Assembly: GCA_026874595.1 (NCBI GenBank)
Contig: CM049318.1
Location: forward strand, 37,721,956 to 37,785,955
Source of the DNA: Sipunculus nudus
Lineage: Eukaryota > Annelida > Sipuncula > Golfingiida > Sipunculidae
Direction of reading: 5' to 3'
Length of the DNA stretch: 64,000 nt
Shown here: one piece after another, positions 1 to 12,275 of the stretch
Layout: each line of letters begins with the position of its first letter
How positions within the stretch are numbered: the stretch's first letter is position 1
Notes under the pieces: model-generated
What the model saw: the letters and a program-made list of their open reading frames with translations, nothing else
The model's database searches: none
What the model was told of the DNA's origin: nothing
Translations under genes and position numbers: made by a program

Positions 1-79
1 AACTCTTGGTAGCTAATTGCAATTTAAAATAGATTAGTTGATTTGGTAATAAATCATGTGGTTTTGAACAATTTGGTTG

Positions 80-218
80 TCCTGGTATGTTACATTTCAT
101 GGGATATTCATGTCATCGAGTACTTATGAAATATAATACTCTCATGCACACACACACACACACTTTTTCTATCTCTTTCTTTCTCTCTCTTTCTCTCTCT
201 CTCTCTTTCTCTCTCCCT

Positions 219-264
<46 letters not shown>

Positions 265-340
265 AAGGTTTTCCAGTGTTGTAAGCATGTAGACTTAAGT
301 CCTGGTATGTTACATTTCATGGGATATTCATGTCATCGAG
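80..340. repeat. 41-bp direct repeat flanking a (CA)n-(TC)n microsatellite
   Basis: The 41 bases at 80-120 recur exactly at 300-340. Between them lie (CA)n (147-163) and a long interrupted (TC)n tract to about 263. The Arg/Glu-rich open frame on the minus strand is a translation of the microsatellite, not a gene. Confidence 0.9.
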
Positions 341-1300
341 ACTGTGGAACAAGAATTCATTAACTAAAATATATATTCTCGTATCTGCAACAGTACAAAA
401 CAGTTGGTCATCTAACTAACACTTAATCGTCTTAATATTTGACTAGACGTTGTATAATTCTTTGCAAAACAAGAATTTCTTTGGATTACCCACTTCCCCA
501 ATACTGGATCGACTCCGATAAATGACGCTTCTTTAAAGAAGATATATAAAGGTACTATGTGTTCACAAATCGATACTTTAGATGTTGAGCCCACTTCTGC
601 CCGCATCCATATTTAATCTCTATTAGGCGCCAACTCTCCAAGGCACACTCATATACCAAGCATCACTTTCTTGCAACTTTTAAAACTCCTTTCTATCTTA
701 TAAATGCTACGGTCTTTAGCAGAATTGGGAAAGGTTGCCCACCATTGAGCCTTGAAGGGAGAGACAATTATATCGCCGTCTGTATCCTTAAAACTGATAT
801 TAGTGCCGTCTGGTTATTACTATTTCAAGATTGTGGATTGAGGTATCGTGATTGGGTTTCAGACACTATATCCCGTTCTTGTGAAGAAAAGCCTTCAAAG
901 ACATCATTCTGATTAGTTTTGGGTGTCAGGCAAAAAATGACACGTTGTGATAAGATGTATGTCTGATGTCACGTTAAGATACGTGTCTGAGATCACTCTT
1001 AGACTGAAGATGAAAAGCCATTATTTTCTCATCATGTTTACGTTTCACGTTAATGTCACAGATCCGACGATATATCAAGATTATGCGTTCGTACACGGAC
1101 CCGTATCTTTCAGTGCTTAGACTAATTGTGATGAATGTTCAGAGATTTGCACCAATGATTAAACATCCACCGGGACTTCAATTTAGCTGCGGAACTGAAG
1201 GTCACTGGCACAAAATCACTTTTGACATTCGCTATGGTGCCTGGATGCTTGCCATGACGTCAACTGGGCTACAGAGCAGCAGTTTAAATCTATAATATTG
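341..1300. other. No gene or repeat recognised
   Basis: Ordinary AT-rich sequence; short open frames lack domain motifs or codon bias. Confidence 0.6.
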
Positions 1301-1880
1301 TGGTGGGAGCCTGCAAACCCCCGCTGGAATACGACTTCTGTGTTTGTACATAGAGCCACGCTGAAGTAACACGGGTTCTTGTTACTTGCAGAGCAAGCAC
1401 TGGCACTAATTCCTATCAATGGGCGGCTTGAATTTGGGGATAAAGAAATCACCCCGTTTCACAATGGAAAAGAAGACTTTAAGTGAATAAAATTAATAAA
1501 AAACATATGACGATGATCCAGATTACTTCCAAAATTAAATAGTTTATTCCTTGGGTTTTACCCTTGCCCTCTTGTAAATTGAATCAAAATCTGTCCATTA
1601 CTTTTTGCGTAAAGTTGATAACAGGCAAACCAACCGACGAACCAACGAAGCTAGAGCAAAACATAATAACGCCTTCGCCTACCCGCGGAGTTAAAATATA
1701 TTTCGAGGAGAAGCAGCTCCTTATCACTCCTGATCGTGTTGACTTCAGTCAGTCTTTTGGGTAAACATCTTTTACTGTGACCTGAGTAAGGTTTATCTAC
1801 TAGCGGAGGCTTTACCATAAAAAGGCCACCTTGACACAGTATAGCTTGGCGTTGTTAGTACCAGGGGTGTAGCCAACAAA
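1300..1880 (+). repeat. Dispersed compound repeat, copy 1
   Basis: Two blocks, 1306-1475 and 1564-1880, match in order the reverse complement of 9800-9985 and 8945-9310. Shared text includes GGAGCCT(A/G)CAAACC(C/T)CCGC, TTTCACAATGGAAAA-like, and the block ending GGCGTTGTTAGT. No transposase frame is seen. Confidence 0.65.
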
Positions 1881-2229
1881 CCAACGAACCAAGAGCAAAA
1901 CATAATATCTTTGCATCCAAGCGGAGGTATAAAATGTTACTTCTTACAATACTCATGGAAAACAATTTCAGCTGTTCATCAGAGATATGGTCTAACCCGA
2001 AAATAATTGCTCTGGTCATAGCTCAGTGCTATATACAATATATATTGGTTAATGTTCGATGCTCAAAAGGACCCGGTAGACCTGTTCCTACGTCCGTGCA
2101 TGTAAACAAAACACCTGGAATTCGTGACGGTACCCTACCAAAAAATCATGAAACTTACATTATCGTGAAAACTGAATGAATCCTAGCTTCTTGTCACTCT
2201 CTCCTCACGCGGCGGTTATAACCTGCAGT

Positions 2230-2350
2230 CGTCCCAGCTCTGGCACAGGACTAAAATTGGGACCAATGAGAAAGGGTGGCGTATGTTTAAAATATGGAGA
2301 TGGATGCACAACGCGATACCACGCTCTCATTGGTCTGAATAAAATTCTTT
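2230..2350 (+). repeat. Short palindromic dispersed repeat, copy 1
   Basis: GGGACCAATGAGAAAGG and CTCTCATTGGTCTGAA form inverted ends about 60 bases apart. The unit matches the reverse complement of 61110-61245. Confidence 0.5.
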
Positions 2351-2610
2351 GCTCTGTGCCCACTCTGTAGCTCAGACTCAGAGAACCTTGGTGTACAAAG
2401 CAGAGGTTAAATTAAAAAGGAGATCTCCGCTGACTAACGTGTATGAGCGCTGTGAGGGGCGTACCTTGTCACAAACGCTTGTCGTTGACGATAAAGTACA
2501 TTTAGACATAATTGAAAAAAAATCGTACTATAATGCCACAAAAGAATTTTAAAAAATCCTAAATTCCCATTGGTCACTTAGATTAAGGTAGCGCTCAAGG
2601 CACATTGGTA

Positions 2611-2931
2611 AGGCCAAAAAAATGAAAGGTATGGTTCTCAGGCACCGCCCGCATCAATTTTAACACCCCGACCCCGCATCAAATATTTTCTTTTGGTTTA
2701 TATCCTACTTTAAGATAAAATAATACAATTTTGATACGATTTTCTTTGTTATGTATGGTTTTTCACCTGTTTAGTTGAAAAAAATAGTTGTTTTCATTAT
2801 TTTCCCTGAACATATGACATTTTTATCAAAACATACAAAAAAGGTCAAAAATAAAATAACGCCCGCCCGCATTGATTTCTGAAAAAAAAGTGCCTGAGAA
2901 CCATACCTTTCTAATTTTTTTTTTTTTGCCT
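2611..2931. mobile_element. 321-bp TIR element (MITE) with TA target duplication
   Basis: Inverted ends AGGCCAAAAAAATGAAAGGT...GCCT share the block GGTATGGTTCTCAGGCAC, complemented at the right end as GTGCCTGAGAACCATACC. TA lies on each side (2609-2610 and 2932-2933), the target-site preference of Tc1/mariner-type elements. There is no coding capacity. It is the best preserved of three relatives here (others at 18347-21419 and 27599-27727). Confidence 0.8.
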
Positions 2932-3694
2932 TATGGACATATATCACTATTTCCCGGTGCAGCAACTGTATATTCTGGAACAGTGCATATACCTTGACTG
3001 CTTGTCCCAGTTTATTGACATTAATCAGTGTGAACCAGGATAGCCTAGTGACCTAATTACTATTGGCCAGGTCCTGGATCATAAGCCCCGCGTCTTTCTG
3101 TGTTTAACCCTAATCGCGTTTTTATATCTGACAAATGTTTGTAATAAAGTCATGAACAACAACAAAGAATCAGAAATGTTTATAATCATTCCTCATTAAC
3201 GAATGCCATATGTGTCCACATATCAGTGAGCAAGCCAGAGCGAAATTACTATTACCAAACATATTTTGCCGATTTTTTTACAAGAGGCATTTCACCAAAA
3301 ACTACCAAGTATACTACATTCAATATGGTATTAAAAGAAACAAAGTAAAAATATCTTATATATTTATTAAGAAATATGTGAAACAAGATTTTTTTTATAT
3401 ATATTAGATTAACATAACAGAATATTTAAAAATTAGCAATAAGGTGTTAAAAAGTAAAAAAAATAAAACAGAAAAAAACAAAGTCGTGTACAATTTCCCT
3501 TAACAAATTGTCCGGGCGTTTTTACTGAGTTAAAGAAAACGCTCTTGCAAAATGCTTATTCCGAGTTTCCGGAAATCTCGCTTTTAGGCTGAATGTAAAC
3601 TTAAACTCATGATTCTAATGAAACCGATCAAAATTTATCGTTTTTTGTTTATTCCATTAATTATTCTTTACATGTTGCTCTTTGCCGAACAATA

Positions 3695-3895
3695 CATATT
3701 CGTTTATGACTTTTCTGAATCCGGATCAGGTTCCGGATTTACACCAAAATCTGATCCATTTTTTATTAGCTCATTCCCCAAATGCTCTGAAATTTTTGTG
3801 AGATTCCGTTCATAACTGCAGCAGTTATGTTGTGAACAAACATACAAACACACACACGAACGGGAATGAACGCATACCCTTCTGGCGGAGTCAAT
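3695..3895 (+). repeat. CCTCC-ended dispersed repeat, partial copy
   Basis: Shares TGAATCCGGATCAGGTTCCG, CGTTCATAACTGC...AGTTATGTTGTGAACAAACA and the terminal CTGGCGGAG with copies at 5385, 9480, 23685 and 40108. Confidence 0.7.
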
Positions 3896-5384
3896 AACTC
3901 CTCATTCAAGGGCTGGGATGTAGACTAAGATTAGGGCGTTGGACTTTCGGCAGAAGTTATTTTCACCTCATCTGTGTAAACTCAAGAAGGAACCATTTGT
4001 TTTACAGGAATGTAGTTCCTCTCAGGCTGTTACAGGTGGATAAAACATTAGTTGGAGCTTCGGGAATAGGGGCGTGGGTGGGTCGGGCGAGGGGAGGGGA
4101 AAAGGTGGAGATCTGTAACTGTCCCTGGACAGTTACAAGAAATTTTGTTCAAATTCGAACTATAAATAATATCTGAAATAATTTCACAACGTGGCACATT
4201 TTGCATATAGTTATTTTATGCAAATATCCTCTTGACAGATGTCTGAATTGATTTGATATAAGAAGAACCAGTCGTTCAATTTGTCCTTCTGAAATAAGCC
4301 AGACTTCGGAAAATTGGAAAAATTGGATAAAGGTACATCAGTGTCTTGCTTGACACAGTGCATGCCGGGACGTTCTACTGTCCGCTACTCGGGTTATATC
4401 TGATGCCGTTACCATAGTTATATCAGACAGCACGTACTTTTTTGCGACTTGAGCAGAAGTAATTCTTCTCTCTTACTGGCATTATTACTTTAGCCGCGTG
4501 TAATTTCCTGTTTCGTGCCTAGACTAGCAAAACTGCGAACGGTAGTTAAACTGTAGACACTTTTCTGCTTGTGGCTTTTAGTGTCTAGTGGTTACTGTGT
4601 TTTAGGACTCTTTATAATGTCAAATCCTTTAAGTATTAAATATACAGTAAAGCCTGGGGTAGAGAGCTTGTAACATGATTAAAAAAAACTTGTTGAATGA
4701 TACCTGTTACATATTATTCATTGAACTTGTTCCTCTTCAATCTCTGCCAATATCCGCTCTATGAATAAAGTGTCTCGCCGGCTTGGAAACCAAAGTACAA
4801 TAGATTTTTATAATATTGTTTGATAAAGTGTTTCTTAGATTCCCGGACATCAAAAACACTAAATATTTTGCAACATAGCGACCATGTTGAATTTTGTAGA
4901 AAATGACTGAAAATCGATCGTGTGGTCACGTGACCCTGGGAAAATACGGACCGTCTCGCACAATAGCGCTCGCTCAGGCAGTACGCATTAGCTAGCAATC
5001 TGTGGGCGCCGAATATATAATTAATGTGATAAGGCTTCGTTCTTCCAAGGGACTGTTTTTATGGTTAATTTTGCAGCCTGAGTCTGATGATAACGTCAGC
5101 AGCCCCAGCCCGCCAGCTCAAAACAGGACTCTCCGTGAATGCTATATACTGTTGCCCGGTGTCGGGGCTGAGATTACAGCGACAGTACAGCTAGAGCCTA
5201 CGTCAATTGCAAGACCTTGGAGAGCCATTTGAAAATGTATGGAGAGAACTGGACTGAGATTTCCAGAATAACTTGCTCATTTAAACCACAACTCGCAGTG
5301 TCCTTCACTTCATCACTCATAAAAGCGCTGCAAATATTTTGCTAGTTTCCAAAATTGTACGTTTAATTCGAATAGCATAAACTA
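3896..5384. other. No gene recognised
   Basis: Holds a possible decayed SINE around 3910-3960 and a short inverted repeat near 4395-4430 (GTTATATCTGAT / ATATCAGAC). Otherwise nothing distinctive. Confidence 0.5.
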
Positions 5385-5740
5385 GAAATCTGCATTCTTT
5401 AGAATGCAAGCCTCTGCCATTTATGGGGTCCTCATTGTGGGATGCACCAAAAAGTGTGTTTGCATTCATTTATTCAGCCCATATTCTCAGATTTATTCGT
5501 ACATGAGTAACTGAACATTTGCGAATATAATATAATGGCGTTCCTGAATCCGGATCACGTGCCAGATTCACACCAAAATCTAATCGATTCTTCATTGGCC
5601 CAATACCAAATTGCCGTGAAAATTTGATGAGATCCCGTTCATAATTGCGTGAGTTATGTTGTGAACAAACACAGACGCACATACACACACACAATAACGG
5701 GGATGACCACATACTCTCCTGAGAATAATGGTAAAGCACC
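5385..5740 (+). repeat. CCTCC-ended dispersed repeat, near full-length
   Basis: Begins at an AATGCAAGCCTCTGCCATTT-like end and continues through TTTGCATTCATTTATTC, GGCGTTCCTGAATCCGGATC and GTTATGTTGTGAACAAACAC to a CA-rich tail. About 350 bases with no coding capacity. Confidence 0.75.
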
Positions 5741-6340
5741 CTGTATTTTGCTCGCCGACTGTATTAGATAGGAGAACGCCGTTTAAGTATACAAAAAGAT
5801 GCCGCCGGTACTCTGATAAGGTGCGTTACACAAAACTTGAGTGATTTTGTATTCTTTATGACAAGGCTCTTCAAATTCCCTTAAAACTTGTTTAGTACGC
5901 TCTGCATACAATGTTTGTACTTAGTTTTATCAATGAACTGTATGTGGTGCATACAAAGATGGTGAGTCCAGGCCAGGAACATTTAAATAGAAGTTCCATA
6001 TCTTTATATCAGGTCTGCAGTTAATTATATGCACCAGGCATAAGCCTGTACTTTGATTTGGTTAAACTGCAATTGTATTCATATGATTGATCAATGGTTA
6101 CCGATTGTGATATATCAAGGGTAAATATCGAACAAGGATTCACTATACACATCACAATATTTATAATAATTATCATAATTTGACGTTCGAGAACTATATA
6201 TCCTTGGGTATAAATTTCTAAACTTTTATTGATACACATCGGTAACAGAGCACTTATTATTAACAGCGGATGGCAATGCGGACTAGTGTGATGCCATTTC
6301 CGCTCGAACCTCGCATAAACGATTATCTATATAATGTGAA

Positions 6341-8835
6341 CACTTCATCGAGGTCCTACTGGTTGTCGTAATTTCGAGGTGTTACAGTAAACAATGTGAA
6401 GGGGGGGGGGGGCAGAGCGCGGGTGAGGGGGTGGGGCTTTATTTGTAGTTTTCTGCATTGAAGTCACTGTGATCAAACCTGCACAAACAGGTAGAACCAA
6501 AGGGGATTCTTCATATAGAACTGAGTGATGAACCTTTTAAGGTTCTAACTGGAATCGCTACTTCTTGTATGGAACTTCAGAAGGCCTTATAAGAGCCCTC
6601 CAAAGTAAACTGTGACAAGAAATATCATGATGTATGATGGACGTTTTAACACCATTTTCCACGACAATCCAGAATAAAAGATATCCGGAGAAAATCAAAG
6701 GGAAATCATTTTTGTTACGTTCTTTCACGGAGGCGCTGGTCTAACTGGAAAATGGCCCAAATACAGTATAACCACAGTTACGTTGTCAGTTGACTTAATC
6801 TAACCAAGGGGTAAACCTTCGCTTTCAGTCAGAGGTGTAATTTTAAGGGTTAAGGATATATCAGCATATAAGCTAACAGACAATGAAGAAAGTACCATAT
6901 ATTTGTAAAAACGAAAGTTATTCCTTGCCTCTCCGACATCGGCCCTGGGTTCACGTGCAGAATCAGTGAATTTCAGAAAGATCGTAAGTCAAGCTGCAAA
7001 TACGGTTTATATAAGTCATATTTTGATGTGTAGAGTATCCATTTACTTACACTTTTCCTTGCCCTGGTTGTGTATATCAGTAAAACATAGACGGAAGACT
7101 TTTTATCAGATCCAATGCTGAGAATATCAAGCTGGGGTGTAACGAGTGTGTTGTCGGTTACATATATATATAGAGGTCCCACTGGTTGTCATAGTTTCGA
7201 GGTTTTACAGTAAACAGTATGAAGGGGGGAGAGAGAGCGCGGGAGAGGGTGGAGGGGGGGGGCTGTATATGTAGTTTTCTGCATTGAAGTCACTGTGATC
7301 AAACCTGCACAAACAGGTAGAACCAAAGGGGATTCTTCATATAGAACTGAGTGATGAACCTTTTAAGGTTCTAACTGGATTCGCTACTTCTTGTATGGAA
7401 CTTCAGAAGGCCTTTTAAGAGCCCTCCATAGTAAACTGTGACAAGAAATATCATGATGTATGATGGACGTTTCAACACCATTTTCCACGACAATCCAGAA
7501 TAAAAGATATCCGGAGAAAATCAAAGGGAAATCGTTTTTTGTAACGTTCTTTCACGGAGGCGCTGGTCTAACTGGAAAATGGCCCAAATACAGTATAACC
7601 ACAGTTACGTTGTCAGTTGACTTAATCTAACCAAGGGGTAAACCTTCGCTTTCAGTCAGAGATGTAATTTTAAGGGTTAAGGATATATCAGCATATAAGC
7701 TGACAGACAATGAAGAAAGTACCATATATTTGTAAAAACGAAAGTTATTCCTTGCCTCTCCGACATCGGCCCTGGGTTCACGTGCAGAATCAGTGAATTT
7801 CAGAAAGATCGTAAGTCAAGCTGCAAATACGGTTTATATAAGTCATATTTTGATGTGTAGAGTATCCATTTACTTACACTTTTCCTTGCCCAGGTTGTGT
7901 ATATCAGTAAAACATAGACGGATGACTTTTTATCAGATCCAATGCTGAGAATATCAAGCTGGGGTGTAACGAGTGTGTTGTCGGTTACATATATATATAG
8001 AGGTCCCACTGGTTGTCATAGTTTCGAGGTTTTACAGTAAACAGTATGAAGGGGGGAGAGAGAGCGCGGGAGAGGGTGGAGGGGGGGGGGCTGTATATGT
8101 AATTTTCTGCATTGAAGTCACTGTGATCATACGTGAACTCTAAGAAAAAAAACAGGCAGAACCAAAGGGGATTCTTCATATATAACTAAGTGAGGAACCT
8201 TTTAAGGTTCTAACTGGATTCGCTACTTCTTGTATGGAACTTCACAAGCCCTTATAAGAGCCCTCCATAGTAAACTGACAAGAAATATCATGTGGTTTGA
8301 TGGACGTTTTAACACCACTTTCCACGACAATCCAGAATAACAGATATCTGGAGAAAATCAAAGGGAAATCATTTTTTGTAACGTTCTTTCACAGGGGCGC
8401 TGTTCTAACTGGAAATGGCCCAAAAACAGTATAACCCCAGATACGTTGTCAGTTGACTTAATCTAACCAAGGGGTACTAAACCTTCGCTTTCCGTCAGAG
8501 GTGTAATTTTAAGGGTAAAGGATATATAAATCCATAAAAGCTAATTAACAGACAATGAAGACAGTACCACACATTTGTAAAAACGAAAGTTATTCCTTGC
8601 CTCTCCGACATCGGCCCTGGGTTCACGTGCAGAATCAATGAATTTCAGAAAGATCGCTCGTCAAGCTGCAAATACGGTTTATATAAGTCATATTTTGATG
8701 TGTAGCGTACCCATTTACTTACACTTTTCCTTGCCCAGGTTGTGTATATCAGTAAAACATAGACGGATGACCTTTTATCAGATCCAATGCTGAGAATATC
8801 AAGCTGGGGTGTAACGAGTGTGTTGTCGGTTACAT
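6341..8835. repeat. ~827-bp unit in three tandem copies
   Basis: GAGGTCC(T/C)ACTGGTTGTC marks the starts at about 6350, 7173 and 8000. Units 1 and 2 are nearly identical; unit 3 carries more substitutions and small indels. Unit ends coincide with a short (TA)n tract that has expanded to over 60 bases after unit 3. A run of G followed by purines sits near each unit start. No gene is recognised within; short minus-strand open frames simply repeat with the DNA. Confidence 0.9.
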
Positions 8836-8855
8836 ATATATATATATATATATAT

Positions 8856-8896
<41 letters not shown>
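8832..8896. repeat. (TA)n microsatellite
   Basis: Interrupted (TA)n at the end of the third 827-bp unit. Confidence 0.95.
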
Positions 8897-8897
<1 letters not shown>

Positions 8898-9479
8898 GTT
8901 TGCACAGTGATAACCAAACAATCGAGCACACCCCCTCCCTCTTAATACTGGTTAAGCCCCTGCCACTAACAACGCCAAGCCATACTGTATCAAGGTGACC
9001 CTCTTACGGAAAGCCCCCGCTGGTAGATAAACCTAGCTCAGGTCACACTTAAGGATGTTTACCGAGAGACTGACTGTAGTCCACACGAACAGGACTGATC
9101 CAGAGCTGCTTCCAGTCAAAGTATCTTTTTACCAACATCGGGCGGCGATGGTATTATGTTTTGCCCTGGGTTTGTTAGTTCGTTCGTAGTTTTGTCTATC
9201 AGCAACTTTAAGCAAAATGTTATGAACGGGTATTTATGAATTTTGTGGAGGGTTAGATTAAGATACAATGAATAATCAACTAGAAATGGCCATCCCAATG
9301 GATACATGCCTCTAAATATACAAGTTTAGAAAACGCTATGCGAACACACTGGACACCGTCACTCTGAGGTACTGGGCGCTCGAGCGTGACCTGACCAGGT
9401 GGCCGGGCACACAGATGAGTTTGGACTTTCTGTGCATTCACGTATTATATTGCCGATATTCACGGGTCCATTCGTGCAT

Positions 9480-9693
9480 AAGTGAATACCATTTGTAGAT
9501 ATTCCTTGATGACGATCCAGAATCCGGAGAAGATGCTGGATCAACACAAACTTCACTAACTTACACTTCAAAATATCATGTGATTCTGTTCATGACTGCG
9601 TGAGTTATGTTGTGAACAAACACATACACCAACAAACACCCACATACAAACACACGAACGGGAATGAACGCATACCCTCCTGGCGGAGGCAGT
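9480..9693 (+). repeat. CCTCC-ended dispersed repeat, 5'-shortened copy
   Basis: Contains ATCCAGAATCCGGAGAAGAT, GAGTTATGTTGTGAACAAAC and GGGAATGAACGCATACCCTC, ending CCTGGCGGAGGCA. Confidence 0.7.
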
Positions 9694-9720
9694 TAAATTT
9701 TTGAGGTAATGAAGATCACC

Positions 9721-9722
<2 letters not shown>

Positions 9723-9787
<65 letters not shown>
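9723..9787. repeat. (TA)n microsatellite
   Basis: Uninterrupted (TA)n, about 65 bases. Confidence 0.95.
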
Positions 9788-9790
<3 letters not shown>

Positions 9791-10981
9791 TTCAAAGTCC
9801 TGTTTTCCATTGTGATACATGATGATTCCATTGTCCCCAGGTTCATTCCGCTCACTGATGGGAAGTGAGGCCAGGGTTTGCTGTGGCATTCCCTGAGAGA
9901 TTTAACCTGTACTAGTGAAAGGTTGCACACATGAAAGTTATATTCCGGCGGAGGTTTGTAGGCTCCGACCAAAAATTCCACTTTAAATTTTCTGTCTGCT
10001 CTGTTTTGAAGCCTCATCTGTAAATTGGGCCCAGGCCATACAAACAAAAATTATTGTTCTACGGATTCGCTGCTCCTATTTTTCGCGGATAATTTTTTTT
10101 CAAACAAGCCCAATGGTAATATTACTAATTTGTCATATGGCACAAAATCTCTGTTTTACAAAATCTTACATAAGGCAAGGAAAGGGAACTACATTTAGTG
10201 TTGATCGTATACACTATTTCAAGCACCAATTGCGGCACATTTTAGTAATTTCTATGGATACCGTGTAAGCCAACGGTGACATATTTTGCCGTTTTTGGAT
10301 AATAGTCATACCTTTATTAAAGGTTCACTTCCCGGTTTCCATGTGTGTGACACAGTGCTGATTTTAATGAAGTACCGCAGCCGGTTTGTACGTTTGGCAG
10401 CACCATGGCGGCACCTTTGGTTTTTCACCCGTGTACCCAACAAATTTACAGATGTCACGCAGAATCCCTGTACGGATTACACTTCCTTGTGATATATATA
10501 TATATGTAGGGAAATGTACTGTGATACTTATAGCCAATACCAGTTCAGTATTGGGATGTGAGTAGATTATAAGAGTAACAAAAATAGCAAGAATATTCGA
10601 TTCACGTACAAGTGAGTGAGGAAATGGTTTGGCTCTTATGTTCTTATGTGTTTAGTTTGTGTATAGTATCTTGGAATTTATGCCACTTGAGCAGTTTTAG
10701 TGTAGTTAAAGGTCAAATGCATTGTGCCGTTTTAATATTAGCTAAACAGCTCTTAATATTTATTCATACAGCTCATTTTTGTTTTCTAATGGTATGTTAT
10801 TATCTTGATCTATGTATATAGTAATCTTTAATATTACATGTATTGACCTTAACCTGAATTCCATAAAGTCCAGTACATTACTTTTTTTTTAATTATTAAA
10901 ATGTATGTACATTTTGATCGGATAATTGCTTGTCATCAGCACACACTTTTCCTGTATATTTTATGGGCATAATAAATATAT

Positions 10982-10983
<2 letters not shown>

Positions 10984-11049
<66 letters not shown>
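10984..11049. repeat. (TA)n microsatellite
   Basis: Uninterrupted (TA)n, about 66 bases. Confidence 0.95.
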
Positions 11050-11051
<2 letters not shown>

Positions 11052-11266
11052 CTTAGCATTGCGCGTACCGTGTGGTCCAGTGAGTCAGTATTACTGATTA
11101 TTTCAATTTAGTAAAGTTAGAGACTGTAACAGGGGCACGACCGTAAAGGATATAATATAACTTTTACTTTATAAATTAGAATAAAGCAAATAATTATCGT
11201 TCCTTGTCAATGCAACAGACCTGAACAGTAGGTATAAGTCTTCACCGCCAGGGTGGGCTAGTGATG

Positions 11267-11395
11267 TATAACATGTATGTACATGTATAACATGTATGTA
11301 CATGTATAACAATAACAGAAGTTAATATATATATATATTTATATATATATAGAGAGAGAGAGAGAAAGAGAGAGGGATGTGTGTGAATATATTTA

Positions 11396-11453
<58 letters not shown>
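11267..11453. repeat. Minisatellite plus (TA)n/(GA)n cluster
   Basis: Tandem ACATGTATGTACATGTATA units (11270-11310) precede (TA)n, (GA)n and again (TA)n (11399-11452). Confidence 0.9.
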
Positions 11454-11456
<3 letters not shown>

Positions 11457-11799
11457 GCATTTCTATTTAAACCTGCATCTGTCTAAGGAAGATATGTGGA
11501 TCTAAATATGAGATGAGACAGGGTTTATATTTGACTCCCAGACGGTATCCTGGGAATAATAAAAGTTTATGATCCCCTCACTAGGTATGGGTCCTATATG
11601 CTACCATTGATCATATTGTCGGAGGCAGAAGACCACAAATAGTCAGTTTCTAAAGGTCAAACGGGGCATATATCAATGGTGGGGAAACAATATATCTACA
11701 AAATCTGCTACATTTGTCTGTTGTATATTTTATCGTCATTTTATGACGTTCGGACTTGGGAGCAATATTGATCATATCCCGTATTGTCCTTGAGTATAT

Positions 11800-12110
11800 C
11801 TACGCCATATTTGGTAAGTTATTTGGTTTTCTTTTAGAAAATTTACTTAGAACATTATGAACGGATTTTGATGAACTTTTGCTTGTAAAAGGGGCCGCCT
11901 GTGTTCTAGAGCTGACTTGAGGTACTGCCGTGATGTTGCAGAGCTTTAACCCACATTTTCTGTGTCTGTGTACCACACAACAAATAATTTTTAGGATTCT
12001 AGAGATGACCTGAAATGCAGCCATCGAGTTAATGGACCATGACACATATTTTTTGTACACCGCACTGCAAAAGGTTTTTTAATAGGATTCTGTCGGAGTT
12101 TGTGGTCTCT
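11800..12110. repeat. Dispersed 'GAACGGATTTTGATGAA' repeat, diverged copy
   Basis: AACATTATGAACGGATTTTGATGAACTTTT, a block common in invertebrate dispersed repeats, precedes weakly matching text shared with 28170-28420 (TTTTCTGTGT..GTACCA, TTTTTTAATAGGATT). Confidence 0.5.
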
Positions 12111-12275
12111 GAGTACTTTCTAATTTTCTGTCTGCCACATGGAACCCTTTGACGGTAATGTATACATAACTGACTTTGGTGGCCCGATTTCGTGTATTCT
12201 TATATTAGACCTGCAAGTCACTATTTAAATACAACGTAATCCAATGCCTGGATGAAAGTCACTGTAGTTAAAGCA

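Larger units (their letters stand above)
8945..9985 (-). repeat. Dispersed compound repeat, inverted copy 2 with insertions
   Basis: The reverse complement follows the same order as 1300-1880. Between its two blocks lie a CCTCC-ended repeat (9480-9693) and a (TA)n tract, evidently later insertions. The block near 9180-9260 contains the CAAAATGTTATGAACGGGTA motif, also found, more diverged, at 11855, 28230 and 50350. Confidence 0.65.

Noticed and set aside
108-320. Arg/Glu-rich open frame on the minus strand
   Set aside because: Translation of an interrupted (TC)n microsatellite.
6973-8929. Three similar 69-94-codon minus-strand open frames
   Set aside because: Shadows of the 827-bp tandem unit; the third runs into (TA)n.
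9568-10047. 159-codon minus-strand open frame
   Set aside because: It is made of (TA)n plus two dispersed repeats; no domain.
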